IMG/VR virus record: IMGVR_UViG_3300013126_000029
Span: 1 to 64,000 of that record
DNA: 64,000 nucleotides
Direction: 5' to 3' (one strand)
From: a virus
The position numbers and the translations under genes are program-made. The notes below the pieces were generated by a model that saw only the letters and a list, made by a program, of their open reading frames with translations, was not told the origin of the DNA and did no database searches. Positions 1 through 8,247 of the stretch are shown in pieces (within the stretch, counting starts at the first letter, position 1; each line of letters starts with the position of its first letter).

Positions 1-436
1 AGGGGTCGATGCTCTGCCCCTCCAGGTATGGGGCGTGCCACACCTTGCTGTCTTCGAGCACGCACTCGATGCCCCGGCCCGAGATCGTCATGCCGCGCTG
101 CGGGCTCGGGCCGAAGGTCTCCGCGGACTCGGCCGGGCTGGTCAGGCCCACGATCAGGGTGGGATCGTCGCCCTCGCCCTCGGAACTGCCGGCCCGGATC
201 GTCACCAGGCTGTAGGGCGGCACGCGGGCGGCGATGGCCTCGGCGGTGCCGATCCCCTCGGGGGTGAACTCCAGGGTGAAACTGCTCGACCACGTCTCGG
301 TGCTGCCGCGGGTGGTCACTCGGCGCAAAGGGCCGCGTCGCCCGGTCCGAAAGGTGAACTCCTCGGACGCCTGAGCGCCGATCTGCGGGGTGATGATGCG
401 CACCTCGCACCAGGTCGTGCGAACGCGCGCGTTCAT
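1..436 (-). CDS. Baseplate/tail protein, 5' part only (partial)
   Basis: This is the N-terminal 145 residues of a protein that continues past the left edge of the window. The ATG at 436 overlaps the TGA of the preceding tape-measure-like gene as ATGA, so it is translationally coupled to it. The visible part is a beta-rich sequence with no signal peptide or membrane segment. Around residues 120-145 it has a stretch (MTISGRGIECVLEDSKV) of the kind seen in baseplate-hub and late-control proteins, where the 'SGRDL' type motif precedes the hub domain. A position directly after the tape measure is usual for baseplate-hub genes. The hub assignment rests on that short resemblance and on position. Confidence 0.6.
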   Translation of the reverse strand, partial: MNARVRTTWCEVRIITPQIGAQASEEFTFRTGRRGPLRRVTTRGSTETWSSSFTLEFTPEGIGTAEAIAARVPPYSLVTIRAGSSEGEGDDPTLIVGLTSPAESAETFGPSPQRGMTISGRGIECVLEDSKVWHAPYLEGQSIDP

Positions 437-2295
437 GGCTTCCACCCGTTCTTCAGGTTGCGCCACCAGTCGGCGAAGTAGCTCGCGTTCTGGGCGGTCT
501 CGATGCCGGCCATGCGCAGGGCGTACCCGAGCAAGGTGTCGCTGTTGAGCGCCTGCATGGCGTTGAAAAGCCACGGCGTCGCCGGGCTGGTGTTCTTGCC
601 CCCCTCGAAGGTCACCCGGTCGAGGGCGCGGGTCAGGCCGTCGAGGATACTGCCCTGTTTGGTGAGCCCCCCCAGGAAGTCCACCATGGCCATGCGGAAG
701 TCCTGGGCGATGGGCACGACGTACTGACCGACCTCCTCGTGCACGCTCTCCATGCCGGTCTTGATCCCGGCCGCGCGCCACGCGGGGTTCATCGTCTCGT
801 TGGTGACCTGCTTCCAGGTGTCGCCAAGATCGGGCGCCCTACGGATGGCCGCGCCGGTGGGCATCCGCCCCCCGCCCTTCTGCATGTCGCGGAACAGGCG
901 GTCGCTCTCGATGGTCGAGAGTCCGGTCGCCTGTTGAAAGAACTCCGCCCCGATCTCGCCGGTGCCGCCCTGCTGGGTGCTCATGCGGAACAGGGCCTCC
1001 AACACCTCCGGGCTGCCGCTCTCCAGGGCCGCGCGCATGCCGCGGTAGCTGTTGGTGTCCATGTCGAGGCCGGGCACCTTGAGGCCCCGCACGGCGTTCA
1101 ACTTCAGCGCGTGCATCATCTGCGAGCCCGGCGCCCGCACGCCGGAGATCAACCGCTGCACGAAGTCCGCCCCGCGCTCGCTCTGATAGGGCTCGCCCAT
1201 CGCGCGCGAGGTCAGGGCCACGTATCGCGCGGCGGCGTCGTCGGGGGTCTCGTAGTAGCCCGGCCCCAGCGCGCCCTGGGCGGCCGACCACATTTGCACG
1301 GCCATCTGCCGGCGGCTGCCCATGCCGGCGAAGTTCACCATGCGCTGCACCAGGTCGAAGTCCATGTGTACGTAGGGGTGTGCCTTCGCGGCGACGTTGG
1401 CCACCGCGGCCGGGTCCATCCCGGTCACGCGGGCCATGTAGAGCACGTCGGCGGCGTCCTTGGTGCTGCCCATGTGGTGCGCCAGCTCTTGCAGCGCGGG
1501 GACCATCTCGGCGCGGGTGTACCGGAAGCGGTCGCGCAGGGTGCCCAGCTCGCGGCCGACGTCCTCGAAGTTCGTCCCCATCGACGTCCCGAGGCGCTGC
1601 ACGACCTCGGCGCGCTCCTCGAAGGCGCGCATGCTGTTCGTGATGAGGCTGATCCCCTCGAAGGCCCCGAAGATGGCCGCGGCCTGGCGGGCCGTGTTGC
1701 GCATCCGCCCGAAGCTCTCCGCGGCGCCCTTGGTGGCCCACTCGCCCATCGTGCGGGGGCTGCCGTCCTGGTTGGTCCCGAACATGGCCCGCTTGCCGTA
1801 GTAGCCGGCCGCGTTGCCCATGTTGAACTCGGGGGTCAGGCCGTGGCGGCCGAAGACCTGTTGCGTCGCGTCGATGGCCTGGGCCTGGCGCTCGTAGTGC
1901 CTGGCCTCGATGTCCATGGCCTGAAGGTGCGCGAGCGAGGGATCGGCTTTGGCGTCCTTCTCGATGGTGCCGGCGTTGACGCTGCGCCGGAAGTCACCGA
2001 TCCGGTCGTGGGCCTCCATCGTCTGCCGCAGTTCCTCGGCCTGGGTGCGGACCCGGTCGCGGTGCTGGTTGACGTACCCCAGGTGCAGCTCGACGCTCTG
2101 CCGCTCCTGGCTGCGCAGGTGCCCCAGGCGCGTCTGCTCCTGGGTGAGCCGGAAAAGCTCGTTGTGGGCCTGGCGCACGTCGGCGGGCAGGGCCGCCCAA
2201 CTCTCGCGCACCGTGGCCGAATCCAGGGCCAGGCGGGCGAGTCGCAGGTGCGAGTCCTGCGTCTGTAGGTTGAGGGTGACGTTGGCCTGTTCCAT
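433..2295 (-). CDS. Tape-measure-like tail protein (second of two paralogues)
   Basis: This 620-residue protein starts with a long charged helical region (about 1-150) and continues with Gly/Ala/Met-rich helical sequence, including a hydrophobic stretch near 205-225. Such composition is typical of tail length tape-measure proteins. Residues around 390-470 resemble residues 440-530 of the preceding 856-residue protein: both contain a 'KL.AVR' segment, then an 'ESG.P.V..A..R' segment, then a 'TGL' segment. The two genes therefore look like tandem paralogues or halves of a split tape measure. It lies between the M23-containing protein and the baseplate-type gene, and its TGA overlaps the next ATG. 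No enzymatic motif is visible. Confidence 0.6.
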   Translation of the reverse strand: MEQANVTLNLQTQDSHLRLARLALDSATVRESWAALPADVRQAHNELFRLTQEQTRLGHLRSQERQSVELHLGYVNQHRDRVRTQAEELRQTMEAHDRIGDFRRSVNAGTIEKDAKADPSLAHLQAMDIEARHYERQAQAIDATQQVFGRHGLTPEFNMGNAAGYYGKRAMFGTNQDGSPRTMGEWATKGAAESFGRMRNTARQAAAIFGAFEGISLITNSMRAFEERAEVVQRLGTSMGTNFEDVGRELGTLRDRFRYTRAEMVPALQELAHHMGSTKDAADVLYMARVTGMDPAAVANVAAKAHPYVHMDFDLVQRMVNFAGMGSRRQMAVQMWSAAQGALGPGYYETPDDAAARYVALTSRAMGEPYQSERGADFVQRLISGVRAPGSQMMHALKLNAVRGLKVPGLDMDTNSYRGMRAALESGSPEVLEALFRMSTQQGGTGEIGAEFFQQATGLSTIESDRLFRDMQKGGGRMPTGAAIRRAPDLGDTWKQVTNETMNPAWRAAGIKTGMESVHEEVGQYVVPIAQDFRMAMVDFLGGLTKQGSILDGLTRALDRVTFEGGKNTSPATPWLFNAMQALNSDTLLGYALRMAGIETAQNASYFADWWRNLKNGWKP

Positions 2296-2310
2296 CGGGG
2301 TCCGAAGTTA

Positions 2311-4881
2311 TCACGGGCTGCCGATGGAGGCCCGTGGGTCGAGGATGTTTCCGTCTCGGTCGCGGTGCTCGAAGTGCAGGTGCGACTGGGCGTGCTGGAT
2401 GCCCGTCTTGCCGACGGCGCCGATGACCTGGCCGGCCTGGATCTTGTCGCCCCGGCGGAACGTCTGGGCGAGGTTGTCGAGGTGCATGTAGCGGGTCGTC
2501 GTGCCGTCCGGGTGGGCGATCTCCAACATGATGCCGGCGCGCTTGCCCTTCCCGGTGTCGCTGGCCAACCAGGCGGCTCGGTCGCGAGCAAAGGTGACCT
2601 CGCCGGCCGCGGCGGCCTGGACGGGCGCGCCCACGGGGGCGTAGACGTCGAGGCCGGCGTGAGAGTGGCTGTAGGCGCCGTTCCAGTAGCGGGCCGGGCC
2701 GGGGCTCCGCCCGAAGCGGCCTCCGGGCACCGGGTTGAGGAGTTGTCCGCCGGTGGGGGCCTCCTGGTGAGGGGGCGCGGGCTGGATGTGCCCCGGCGGG
2801 CCCTGGGGGGCCGGGGCGTGTGGCCGGGGCGGCTCGGGGGCGGTCTTGGGCTCGGGGAGCCCCAGCGCGTGCGCGGCGCTCGCCTTGGCGGCATCCCACA
2901 AGCTCGTGCCCTTGCCCTGCTGTCGGGCCCACGTCGTGCCGATGGCGGTGGCGGCGCTGACGTTGCCCCCGGCGGCCGTGTCGAGCACGGTCCACCCGAT
3001 AGAGTTCTCGGACAAGCTCCCGATGGCTGTGGCGATGGCCTCCTCGAAGGGCTGGCCCTCCTTGATGCCGTCGCGCAGGACAAACATCGCCTCGCGCATG
3101 TTCCAAGTCACCTGAAGCACCTGGAGCCCCAGCATGTGCCCCAGCGCGTCGCGCTCGCCGCGCACGCGGGCGAGGCTATCCCACGATCCGCCCGCCGCGC
3201 CGCGGTTCATCGGCCCCTCGACCCATCGGTCGGTCAGGCCCTTCTCGGGGGCGACGCGGCGCACGTCGGCCAGCTTCTCGACGTGCGCGAGCACCCGCCC
3301 GGCGGCCATCGGCCCGAGCCCGGTCATGCGCTCGAAGATGAGCAAGCGGCCGTCCTCGCCGAGCCCGCTCTCGGCCGCGGTGGCGGCGGCGTGCCGGGCG
3401 AACGCGAGGATCACCTGGGGATCGCCCGACTCGATCAGGGTGCGGGCCTCGCGGAAGTTCGCCGGGCGAAGGACCTGGGAGTAGTCGCCCCCGCCGATCC
3501 CCACCTCGCTCGGCAAAAACCGGCGCACCGCGGCGAGCTTCGCGGCGAGCATGGTGTCGCTGCCGATGTTGGCGGCGCCGCCCACCATGCCCCGGACGAT
3601 CTCGGGCCGCTCGAAGAGGCCGGCCTGCGCCGTCCAGCGGGCGAGCCCGACGGGCGTCACGGCGTCGGTCATGCCGATCCGCTGGCCCAGATCCCCGGCG
3701 AAGTCGGCCACCCGCTCGGCGAAGAGGGGAACCCGTCCGCCCTCGCCGGCCTCGACCGCGGCGTCCCCGATGATCTGCTGCATGCTCATGGTCTGGGTCT
3801 GGGTGACAAGCCCATGCCCCAGCGCGAAGGTGGGCCCGGCTCCCACGCCCATGTGGGTCTTCTCCGGGCGCTCGAAGTGCACCTCGGGGGCGGGCTCGAC
3901 CTGTTGGGGGAGTAGGCCCGTGACGGTCTCGTGCGCGTACATGAGGGTGCGCCCGTAGCGGGCGGCCACGTTGCCGGGGTCTTCGCCGGTGCGCCGGGCG
4001 AATTGCATGGCGGCGATGGCTCGCGTCTTCGTGTAGCGGTCCCCCAGTCCCCCGAAGGTCTCCAGGGCCTCGGCGCCGGTGGCGAGGAAGCCCTGGCGCA
4101 AGGCCATCATGGCGGAGCGCAAGCGGCCGATGCCCCCCAGGCCCTCCTGGTACTCGTCTCCCACCAGGACGCGGTCGTCGCCCGTGACCCAAGGGGCGTC
4201 CGTCCAGGGGTTGCCCCGGCCGGGATCGGTCATGCCGTGGCCGACGGCAAACGCCCCCAGGCCCTCCTCGTAGTTCTCGGCGACCTCGCCGGCCTTGCGG
4301 ACCTCGCCGATCAGGGCGAAGACGCCGGCCTGCTGGGCGTAGTCGGCCATGAAGCGCAGGCGGTTGTAGGCGTGAGCGGCGCCCTCGCGCAGGAACCCCT
4401 GGAGGGTGCCGGTCTGGCCGAAGATGAGCCGGCGGGCGATGCGCTGCCAGGGGATGCGGCGCATCTGGAGCCGTTCGGCCACCGCCAGGGCCTCGCGGAC
4501 GCGCGCGAGCTGGGCGGCGTGCCCACGCACCTCCTGGTCGAGGCTGCGCCAGGCGGCGACGTCCTGGCGGCCCTGCATGTCGCGCAGGGCGTCGTTCGCC
4601 TCGCCCATCTTCGTCTCGCGGAAAAGCTCCTCCTGCCGAAGCTCGGCCATCGCCTCGCGCAGGACCGGGCGGTAGCGGGTGGGCAATCCCTCCGCGCCCT
4701 GGAGGCTGTCGAGGGCCCGCACGCTGTCCACGGCGTTGTGGACGTTCTCGCCTGCCGCGGCCAGGTCGGCCGGCATGCCCTGGGCGAGCTGCTTCAGCGC
4801 GTCGAGGTTGCGTTCGCTGTCGGCGAGATCGGCGCGGGCGATGATGCCGACCGTGCGGTCCGGCTTCGTCTTCGCGCTCAC
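2311..4881 (-). CDS. Tail tape-measure protein with C-terminal M23 peptidase domain
   Basis: This 856-residue protein is mostly helical (Ala/Arg/Glu-rich, N-terminal coiled coil at about 15-170). A Pro-rich linker at about 665-710 is followed by a C-terminal M23 (lysostaphin/LytM-type) metallopeptidase domain at about 725-850. The domain shows the first zinc motif HAGLD (near 737) and the HLHFE motif (near 833). M23 enzymes cut peptide cross-links in peptidoglycan, and on a tape measure such a domain would open the cell wall during DNA injection. The start ATG at 4881 overlaps the stop of the zinc-ribbon frame (ATGA). Position after the tail-assembly chaperone frames supports the tape-measure role. 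The tape-measure call is from context and composition; the M23 call is from motifs. Confidence 0.8.
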   Translation of the reverse strand: MSAKTKPDRTVGIIARADLADSERNLDALKQLAQGMPADLAAAGENVHNAVDSVRALDSLQGAEGLPTRYRPVLREAMAELRQEELFRETKMGEANDALRDMQGRQDVAAWRSLDQEVRGHAAQLARVREALAVAERLQMRRIPWQRIARRLIFGQTGTLQGFLREGAAHAYNRLRFMADYAQQAGVFALIGEVRKAGEVAENYEEGLGAFAVGHGMTDPGRGNPWTDAPWVTGDDRVLVGDEYQEGLGGIGRLRSAMMALRQGFLATGAEALETFGGLGDRYTKTRAIAAMQFARRTGEDPGNVAARYGRTLMYAHETVTGLLPQQVEPAPEVHFERPEKTHMGVGAGPTFALGHGLVTQTQTMSMQQIIGDAAVEAGEGGRVPLFAERVADFAGDLGQRIGMTDAVTPVGLARWTAQAGLFERPEIVRGMVGGAANIGSDTMLAAKLAAVRRFLPSEVGIGGGDYSQVLRPANFREARTLIESGDPQVILAFARHAAATAAESGLGEDGRLLIFERMTGLGPMAAGRVLAHVEKLADVRRVAPEKGLTDRWVEGPMNRGAAGGSWDSLARVRGERDALGHMLGLQVLQVTWNMREAMFVLRDGIKEGQPFEEAIATAIGSLSENSIGWTVLDTAAGGNVSAATAIGTTWARQQGKGTSLWDAAKASAAHALGLPEPKTAPEPPRPHAPAPQGPPGHIQPAPPHQEAPTGGQLLNPVPGGRFGRSPGPARYWNGAYSHSHAGLDVYAPVGAPVQAAAAGEVTFARDRAAWLASDTGKGKRAGIMLEIAHPDGTTTRYMHLDNLAQTFRRGDKIQAGQVIGAVGKTGIQHAQSHLHFEHRDRDGNILDPRASIGSP

Positions 4882-5162
4882 CCCTCACCCCTGGCGCGGG
4901 CCTGGGCCTCGGCGATGAGGGCGCGGGCCCGATCCACGTCGCTGCCGATCTCCAGCATCGCATCGGACACCAGGCGCTCGCCGCACTCCGGGCAGAACGT
5001 GGTCGAGGCCCACGTCTCGCAGGCCCCACACTTGAGCATCGGGGTCTCCTCGGTGCGGTGGAACGGCTGGCCACACCGGCCGCAGAACTTGCCGCCCGGT
5101 ACGACCGTCGCACACGGCGTGCAGATCACCATGCCCTTGTCGAGGGCCATGTGGATCTGCAC
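4878..5162 (-). CDS. Double zinc-ribbon frame; probable frameshift extension (GT-type) of the tail-assembly chaperone
   Basis: The frame encodes two zinc ribbons with four CxxC pairs (CTPC...CGRC and CGAC...CPEC) followed by a short helix. The ATG at 5162 gives 94 residues but has no convincing Shine-Dalgarno site. The same frame stays open upstream to about 5306 with protein-like sequence (ALWAVYRTFPQLLTAPDG, then LTPEQE). This suggests it is normally reached from the preceding 134-residue chaperone gene by a frameshift of +1 or -2. In many tailed phages the gene before the tape measure makes a short product G and a frameshifted product GT that coat the tape measure during tail assembly. A zinc-ribbon T part is not something I recognise as standard. 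Independent translation from 5162 remains possible. Confidence 0.65.
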   Translation of the reverse strand: MQIHMALDKGMVICTPCATVVPGGKFCGRCGQPFHRTEETPMLKCGACETWASTTFCPECGERLVSDAMLEIGSDVDRARALIAEAQARARGEG

Positions 5163-5247
5163 CGAAACCTCTTGCTCGGGGGTCAGTCCGTCGGGCGCGG
5201 TGAGGAGTTGCGGGAACGTCCGGTAGACGGCCCATAGGGCTCGCTCG

Positions 5248-5652
5248 TCACGCGCGGCGGGTAGCGCGGAGGCCAGCGTCCACGTCGCGAAACGACTCGT
5301 GGAACGTCAACGCCTCCTTGCCCACGGCCAGGAACTCGGCGACGTCCTGGTCCGTGTTCACGCGCCCGCGCTGGCCCGCCTCGGGCTGCTTGTTGCCCAC
5401 CCACCAGTGGTTCGGCGCCTCGGCCAGGTACTCGATGAGCACGGCCTCCATGAGGGCGCCGCGGCCCACCTCGCTCTCGACCACGTTCGAGGGGGCCCCG
5501 GCGGCGAACGGGTTGGGATCGGCGACCGCCGAAGCGTAGTGTTTGGCGATGCGCTTGATCCCCTCGTAGCCTGGGCGGCGCAGCACGACGTCGTAGCTCA
5601 TGCCGTTGTCGATGGGGATGGAGACGGCTTTCGTCTTCGGCTGGATGCTCAT
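5248..5652 (-). CDS. Tail-assembly chaperone (G-type)
   Basis: This 134-residue acidic/helical protein lies between the tail tube gene and the tape measure, the conserved position of the tail-assembly chaperone. It ends in TGA at 5250-5248 inside a region where a second frame is also open and protein-like. Two places could allow a change of frame: UUU-C at 5292-5289, which would suit a +1 slip, and GCGCG just before the stop (5255-5251), where an Ala codon could re-pair two bases back. Either would fuse it to the zinc-ribbon frame ending at 4878. No catalytic motif is visible. The assignment is by position, size and the overlapping frame rather than by sequence similarity. Confidence 0.7.
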   Translation of the reverse strand: MSIQPKTKAVSIPIDNGMSYDVVLRRPGYEGIKRIAKHYASAVADPNPFAAGAPSNVVESEVGRGALMEAVLIEYLAEAPNHWWVGNKQPEAGQRGRVNTDQDVAEFLAVGKEALTFHESFRDVDAGLRATRRA

Positions 5653-5687
5653 GTCGGGGGGTGGTCCTCTCTACGGTCAGGTTCGGC

Positions 5688-5716
5688 GGGGGCGCCCGGT
5701 GGAGTCGGACGCCCCC
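5688..5716 (-). terminator. GC-only stem-loop after the tail tube gene (possible attenuator)
   Basis: GGGGGCG at 5688-5694 and CGCCCCC at 5710-5716 form a perfect 7-bp, all-G/C stem with a 15-nt loop. It lies in the 81-bp gap between the tail tube gene and the chaperone gene. There is no T-run after it in the direction of transcription, so it is not a standard intrinsic terminator. It could weaken read-through from the highly expressed tube gene into the chaperone, or protect the mRNA 3' end. In sequence this GC-rich a chance stem is possible. Confidence 0.3.
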
Positions 5717-5733
5717 ACCTCGGGGGTATCAGG

Positions 5734-6180
5734 TCAGGCGGCCAGATCGGCCAGGTGTTCGGAGACGCGGCCCTGGCAGTCGCCGTTCTGCCGGATGGCC
5801 CGTTGCTCGCCGATCTGGGTCGAGAACGAACCGGGCAGGACGTCGGAGACGCGCAGGACAGTCCGGCCGCTCTTGAGCGACTGGAACTCCAGGTCGCAGG
5901 GCTCGTGGGAGACCATGTTGCGGCGCAGGGGCACGATGCCCACCGTCTGCGGGCTCTCCTGGAGCGTGGTCATGGCGCGGCCCCACGAAACCGACACGGG
6001 CCCCTTGCCGTGGTAGACGGGCTCCTGGGGCTCCATCGCGCCGATGCCGGTCAGGAACTCGCTGATGTGGCGGTCGTTGATGGTGACGTTGTCCACCAGG
6101 CCCCAGGTCACGCCCGCGTCGTCGCCGGCCGCGTAGACCACGAGAATGCAGGTGGACCCCGATTCGACTTTCGTTGCCAT
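5734..6180 (-). CDS. Tail tube protein
   Basis: This 148-residue protein immediately follows the sheath gene, the usual order sheath-tube in contractile-tail phages. The size is normal for a tail tube protein, and the sequence is beta-rich with no membrane segment. The end of the protein is separated from the chaperone gene by 81 bases that hold a GC stem-loop. The protein would polymerise as hexameric rings to form the inner tube through which DNA passes. The assignment depends on gene order, size and fold-like composition; I do not see a diagnostic motif. Confidence 0.75.
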   Translation of the reverse strand: MATKVESGSTCILVVYAAGDDAGVTWGLVDNVTINDRHISEFLTGIGAMEPQEPVYHGKGPVSVSWGRAMTTLQESPQTVGIVPLRRNMVSHEPCDLEFQSLKSGRTVLRVSDVLPGSFSTQIGEQRAIRQNGDCQGRVSEHLADLAA

Positions 6181-6192
6181 GGGGTGTGCTCC

Positions 6193-8028
6193 TTAGCCCT
6201 GGAGGGCGACCTTGAGGACGGTGCCTCGGATCTGGATGTGGTCGTTCTCGCCCGCGAGCGAGGCGTTGAAATCGACGATGGTGCGGCCGTTGTAGGTGGT
6301 GACGTCGTTGACCGTCCACGCCTTCACCGGGACGTTCGTCTCGACGTCGATCCCCGGCGTGATCATGCCCACCTTCTCGGCGGCCTGGAGCACCTTCTCG
6401 GCCCGGCGGCGCACGGCCTTGAGCCACTGGGGCGTGGCCCACGCGACCTTGATCCGGTAGACGCCGGCCTCGATGTTGTAGGCGAGGAAGTCCATGCAGA
6501 CCGTCTCGGACCACTTGCGATAGGCCACCTTGGGGCTCGACGACGTGCTGAGGGCGAGCGCGATGCGCACGCCGTCCTCGTACTGGAGCATCGAGACGCC
6601 GCCGCGGGCGTTGTTCTCGCCCTCGCGGATCTCGCGCACGTCGGCCGGGTAGATGGCGGCGCCGCGCAGGGTCCGGTCGGTGAGCACCAGGCTGTTGACG
6701 TCCAGTTCGGGGTTCATGCCGGCGGTGAGGCCGGCCACCGCGGCGGCCACGACGAGGGGCTGGTGGATGCGGGTCGGGTCCACCGCGTCAACGATGCGCT
6801 GGCAGTAGAGCGCGACCTCGGCCCGACCGATGGCCGCGGCGCGTGCCTGGATGGCGGCGTCCGTCTCCGTGGGGTCGAACCCGAAGACGGCTCGGAAGCG
6901 CCGACCGTACTGGGCCCTCTGGTCGTCGATCCAGTCGAGCACGGCGCCCTGCACGCTGACGTCCTGGGTGTCGAGGAAGATCACCCCGCTCTTGACTGGG
7001 GTGGCCGCGAGCACGGCCAGCGCGGCCACGTAGTCGGCGAGCACGGCGGCCGGGTTGGTCCCGTGCCCGAAGATGCGCCACCCCTCGGTCTCGACCGGGT
7101 AGAGCGTCGCGCCCGCGGTGCGGGTCGCCACGATGCCGGCGACCGGACCGATGACGCGGCACGCGCTGTTGATCCAGGCGCAGATCGCCCCGATCTTCGC
7201 GCTGATGAGGAGGTCGGCGCCGTCGATGTTACCCCCGGCGACCGCGTCCAGCTCGCGCGCGCTCATGTCGGCGACCGGGGCGTCCGTGCTGCGGAACGTC
7301 GCGGTGTAGCCGGCCTGGCTGTTGATGAAGTCGAGCACCTGCTTGCAGGTGGCGAACTCGGGCCGGGTCAGGTCGATGTCCAGGGCCACCGTGCCGGCGG
7401 CGCCGTTGGTGAGCGCGGTCTGGAGCCGGGTCGCGGCGCCCGGCGTGGCGGCCGTGATGGTCAGGGTGGCGGTGTCGGCCCCGGCCGTGTACTGCACGGT
7501 CATGACGGGCCCCAGGCGGCGCCCGATCTTCACGTCGGCGGCGCGCTGGCGGAACCCGACCGACACGTTGCGCCCGGCGGGCAGGTCGAGGTCGTCGGTG
7601 TTGTCCACCCGGATGCGCAGGGCGTTGTAGATGTCGCCCTTGTCCCGGCTGGTGACCCGGATGCAGGCGGCGGCCGGATCGGCGGTGTTCAGGAGGTCGA
7701 GGTACGCGGCGGTCGGCGTCCCCACCCGCGCCACCCGGACGAACGGGGCCCCGGCCGTGTCGGGGTCCGGGCTCGGCCGGAAGGCGTAGGAGATCGCGTC
7801 GGTCGGAACGTCGGCGACGCCCTCCGGGTTGAACGTCTCCTTGAACTCGGCGAGCGAGCCGCAGTCCGTGAGGGACTGGGCCCCGGCGTTGAGCTTCGCC
7901 AGGCAGATCGCGGGGAATGGGTTGGCGACGCCCGACGGCGCGGACTCGATCACCCGGATGCGCGACCGCACAGAAGGGAACACATGGGGGCGGCCGTCGT
8001 CGTCGATGATGTCGAGGGGGTTCGCCAT
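6193..8028 (-). CDS. Contractile tail sheath protein
   Basis: This 611-residue protein has the layout of phage tail sheath proteins. The N-terminal part (starting MANPLDIIDDDGRPHVFPSV) leads into variable outer beta domains. The conserved C-terminal part includes a segment of the type 'VYRIKVAWATPQWLKAV', followed by a helix and the final beta strands that interlock sheath subunits (ending IQIRGTVLKVALQG). It is followed after 12 bases by the tube gene. The sheath contracts on infection and drives the tube through the cell envelope. It is the main reason for calling this phage a myovirus. Confidence 0.88.
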   Translation of the reverse strand: MANPLDIIDDDGRPHVFPSVRSRIRVIESAPSGVANPFPAICLAKLNAGAQSLTDCGSLAEFKETFNPEGVADVPTDAISYAFRPSPDPDTAGAPFVRVARVGTPTAAYLDLLNTADPAAACIRVTSRDKGDIYNALRIRVDNTDDLDLPAGRNVSVGFRQRAADVKIGRRLGPVMTVQYTAGADTATLTITAATPGAATRLQTALTNGAAGTVALDIDLTRPEFATCKQVLDFINSQAGYTATFRSTDAPVADMSARELDAVAGGNIDGADLLISAKIGAICAWINSACRVIGPVAGIVATRTAGATLYPVETEGWRIFGHGTNPAAVLADYVAALAVLAATPVKSGVIFLDTQDVSVQGAVLDWIDDQRAQYGRRFRAVFGFDPTETDAAIQARAAAIGRAEVALYCQRIVDAVDPTRIHQPLVVAAAVAGLTAGMNPELDVNSLVLTDRTLRGAAIYPADVREIREGENNARGGVSMLQYEDGVRIALALSTSSSPKVAYRKWSETVCMDFLAYNIEAGVYRIKVAWATPQWLKAVRRRAEKVLQAAEKVGMITPGIDVETNVPVKAWTVNDVTTYNGRTIVDFNASLAGENDHIQIRGTVLKVALQG

Positions 8029-8034
8029 CTGGGG

Positions 8035-8247
8035 TCACTCCTGAACGATGGGTCGGGCGCGCTCCAGGGCGGCCAGATCGGCCCACGCCTGGCGCGTGCG
8101 CGGGCGGCGGTCGCCCGTGCGAGAAACGTACCCACGAACCGCGGCGGAGTCCACGGGGTTGAAGCCTCTCGCGGCGTCCTCGGCCATCATCACAGGCGGA
8201 CGTGGATCGGGTGTGGGGCTGCCTGCGGTTGCGGTCCGGTCGTCCAT
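8035..8247 (-). CDS. Small hypothetical protein before the sheath gene
   Basis: This 70-residue, Arg/Pro/Ala-rich protein has an excellent ribosome site (AGGAG, 6 bases before the ATG at 8247). It overlaps the 3' end of the preceding 282-residue gene by 58 bases, so the start was chosen from the ribosome site. It ends 6 bases before the sheath gene. The N-terminus is low-complexity (T/P/D-rich) and the C-terminal half is probably helical. I do not recognise a family. Its position suggests a minor structural or assembly role next to sheath and connector proteins. Confidence 0.6.
   Translation of the reverse strand: MDDRTATAGSPTPDPRPPVMMAEDAARGFNPVDSAAVRGYVSRTGDRRPRTRQAWADLAALERARPIVQE

Noticed and set aside
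4885-5235. An overlapping 116-codon frame in the chaperone/zinc-ribbon region
   Set aside because: It is Arg/Pro/Gly-rich with no motif, while the competing frame has four CxxC pairs.
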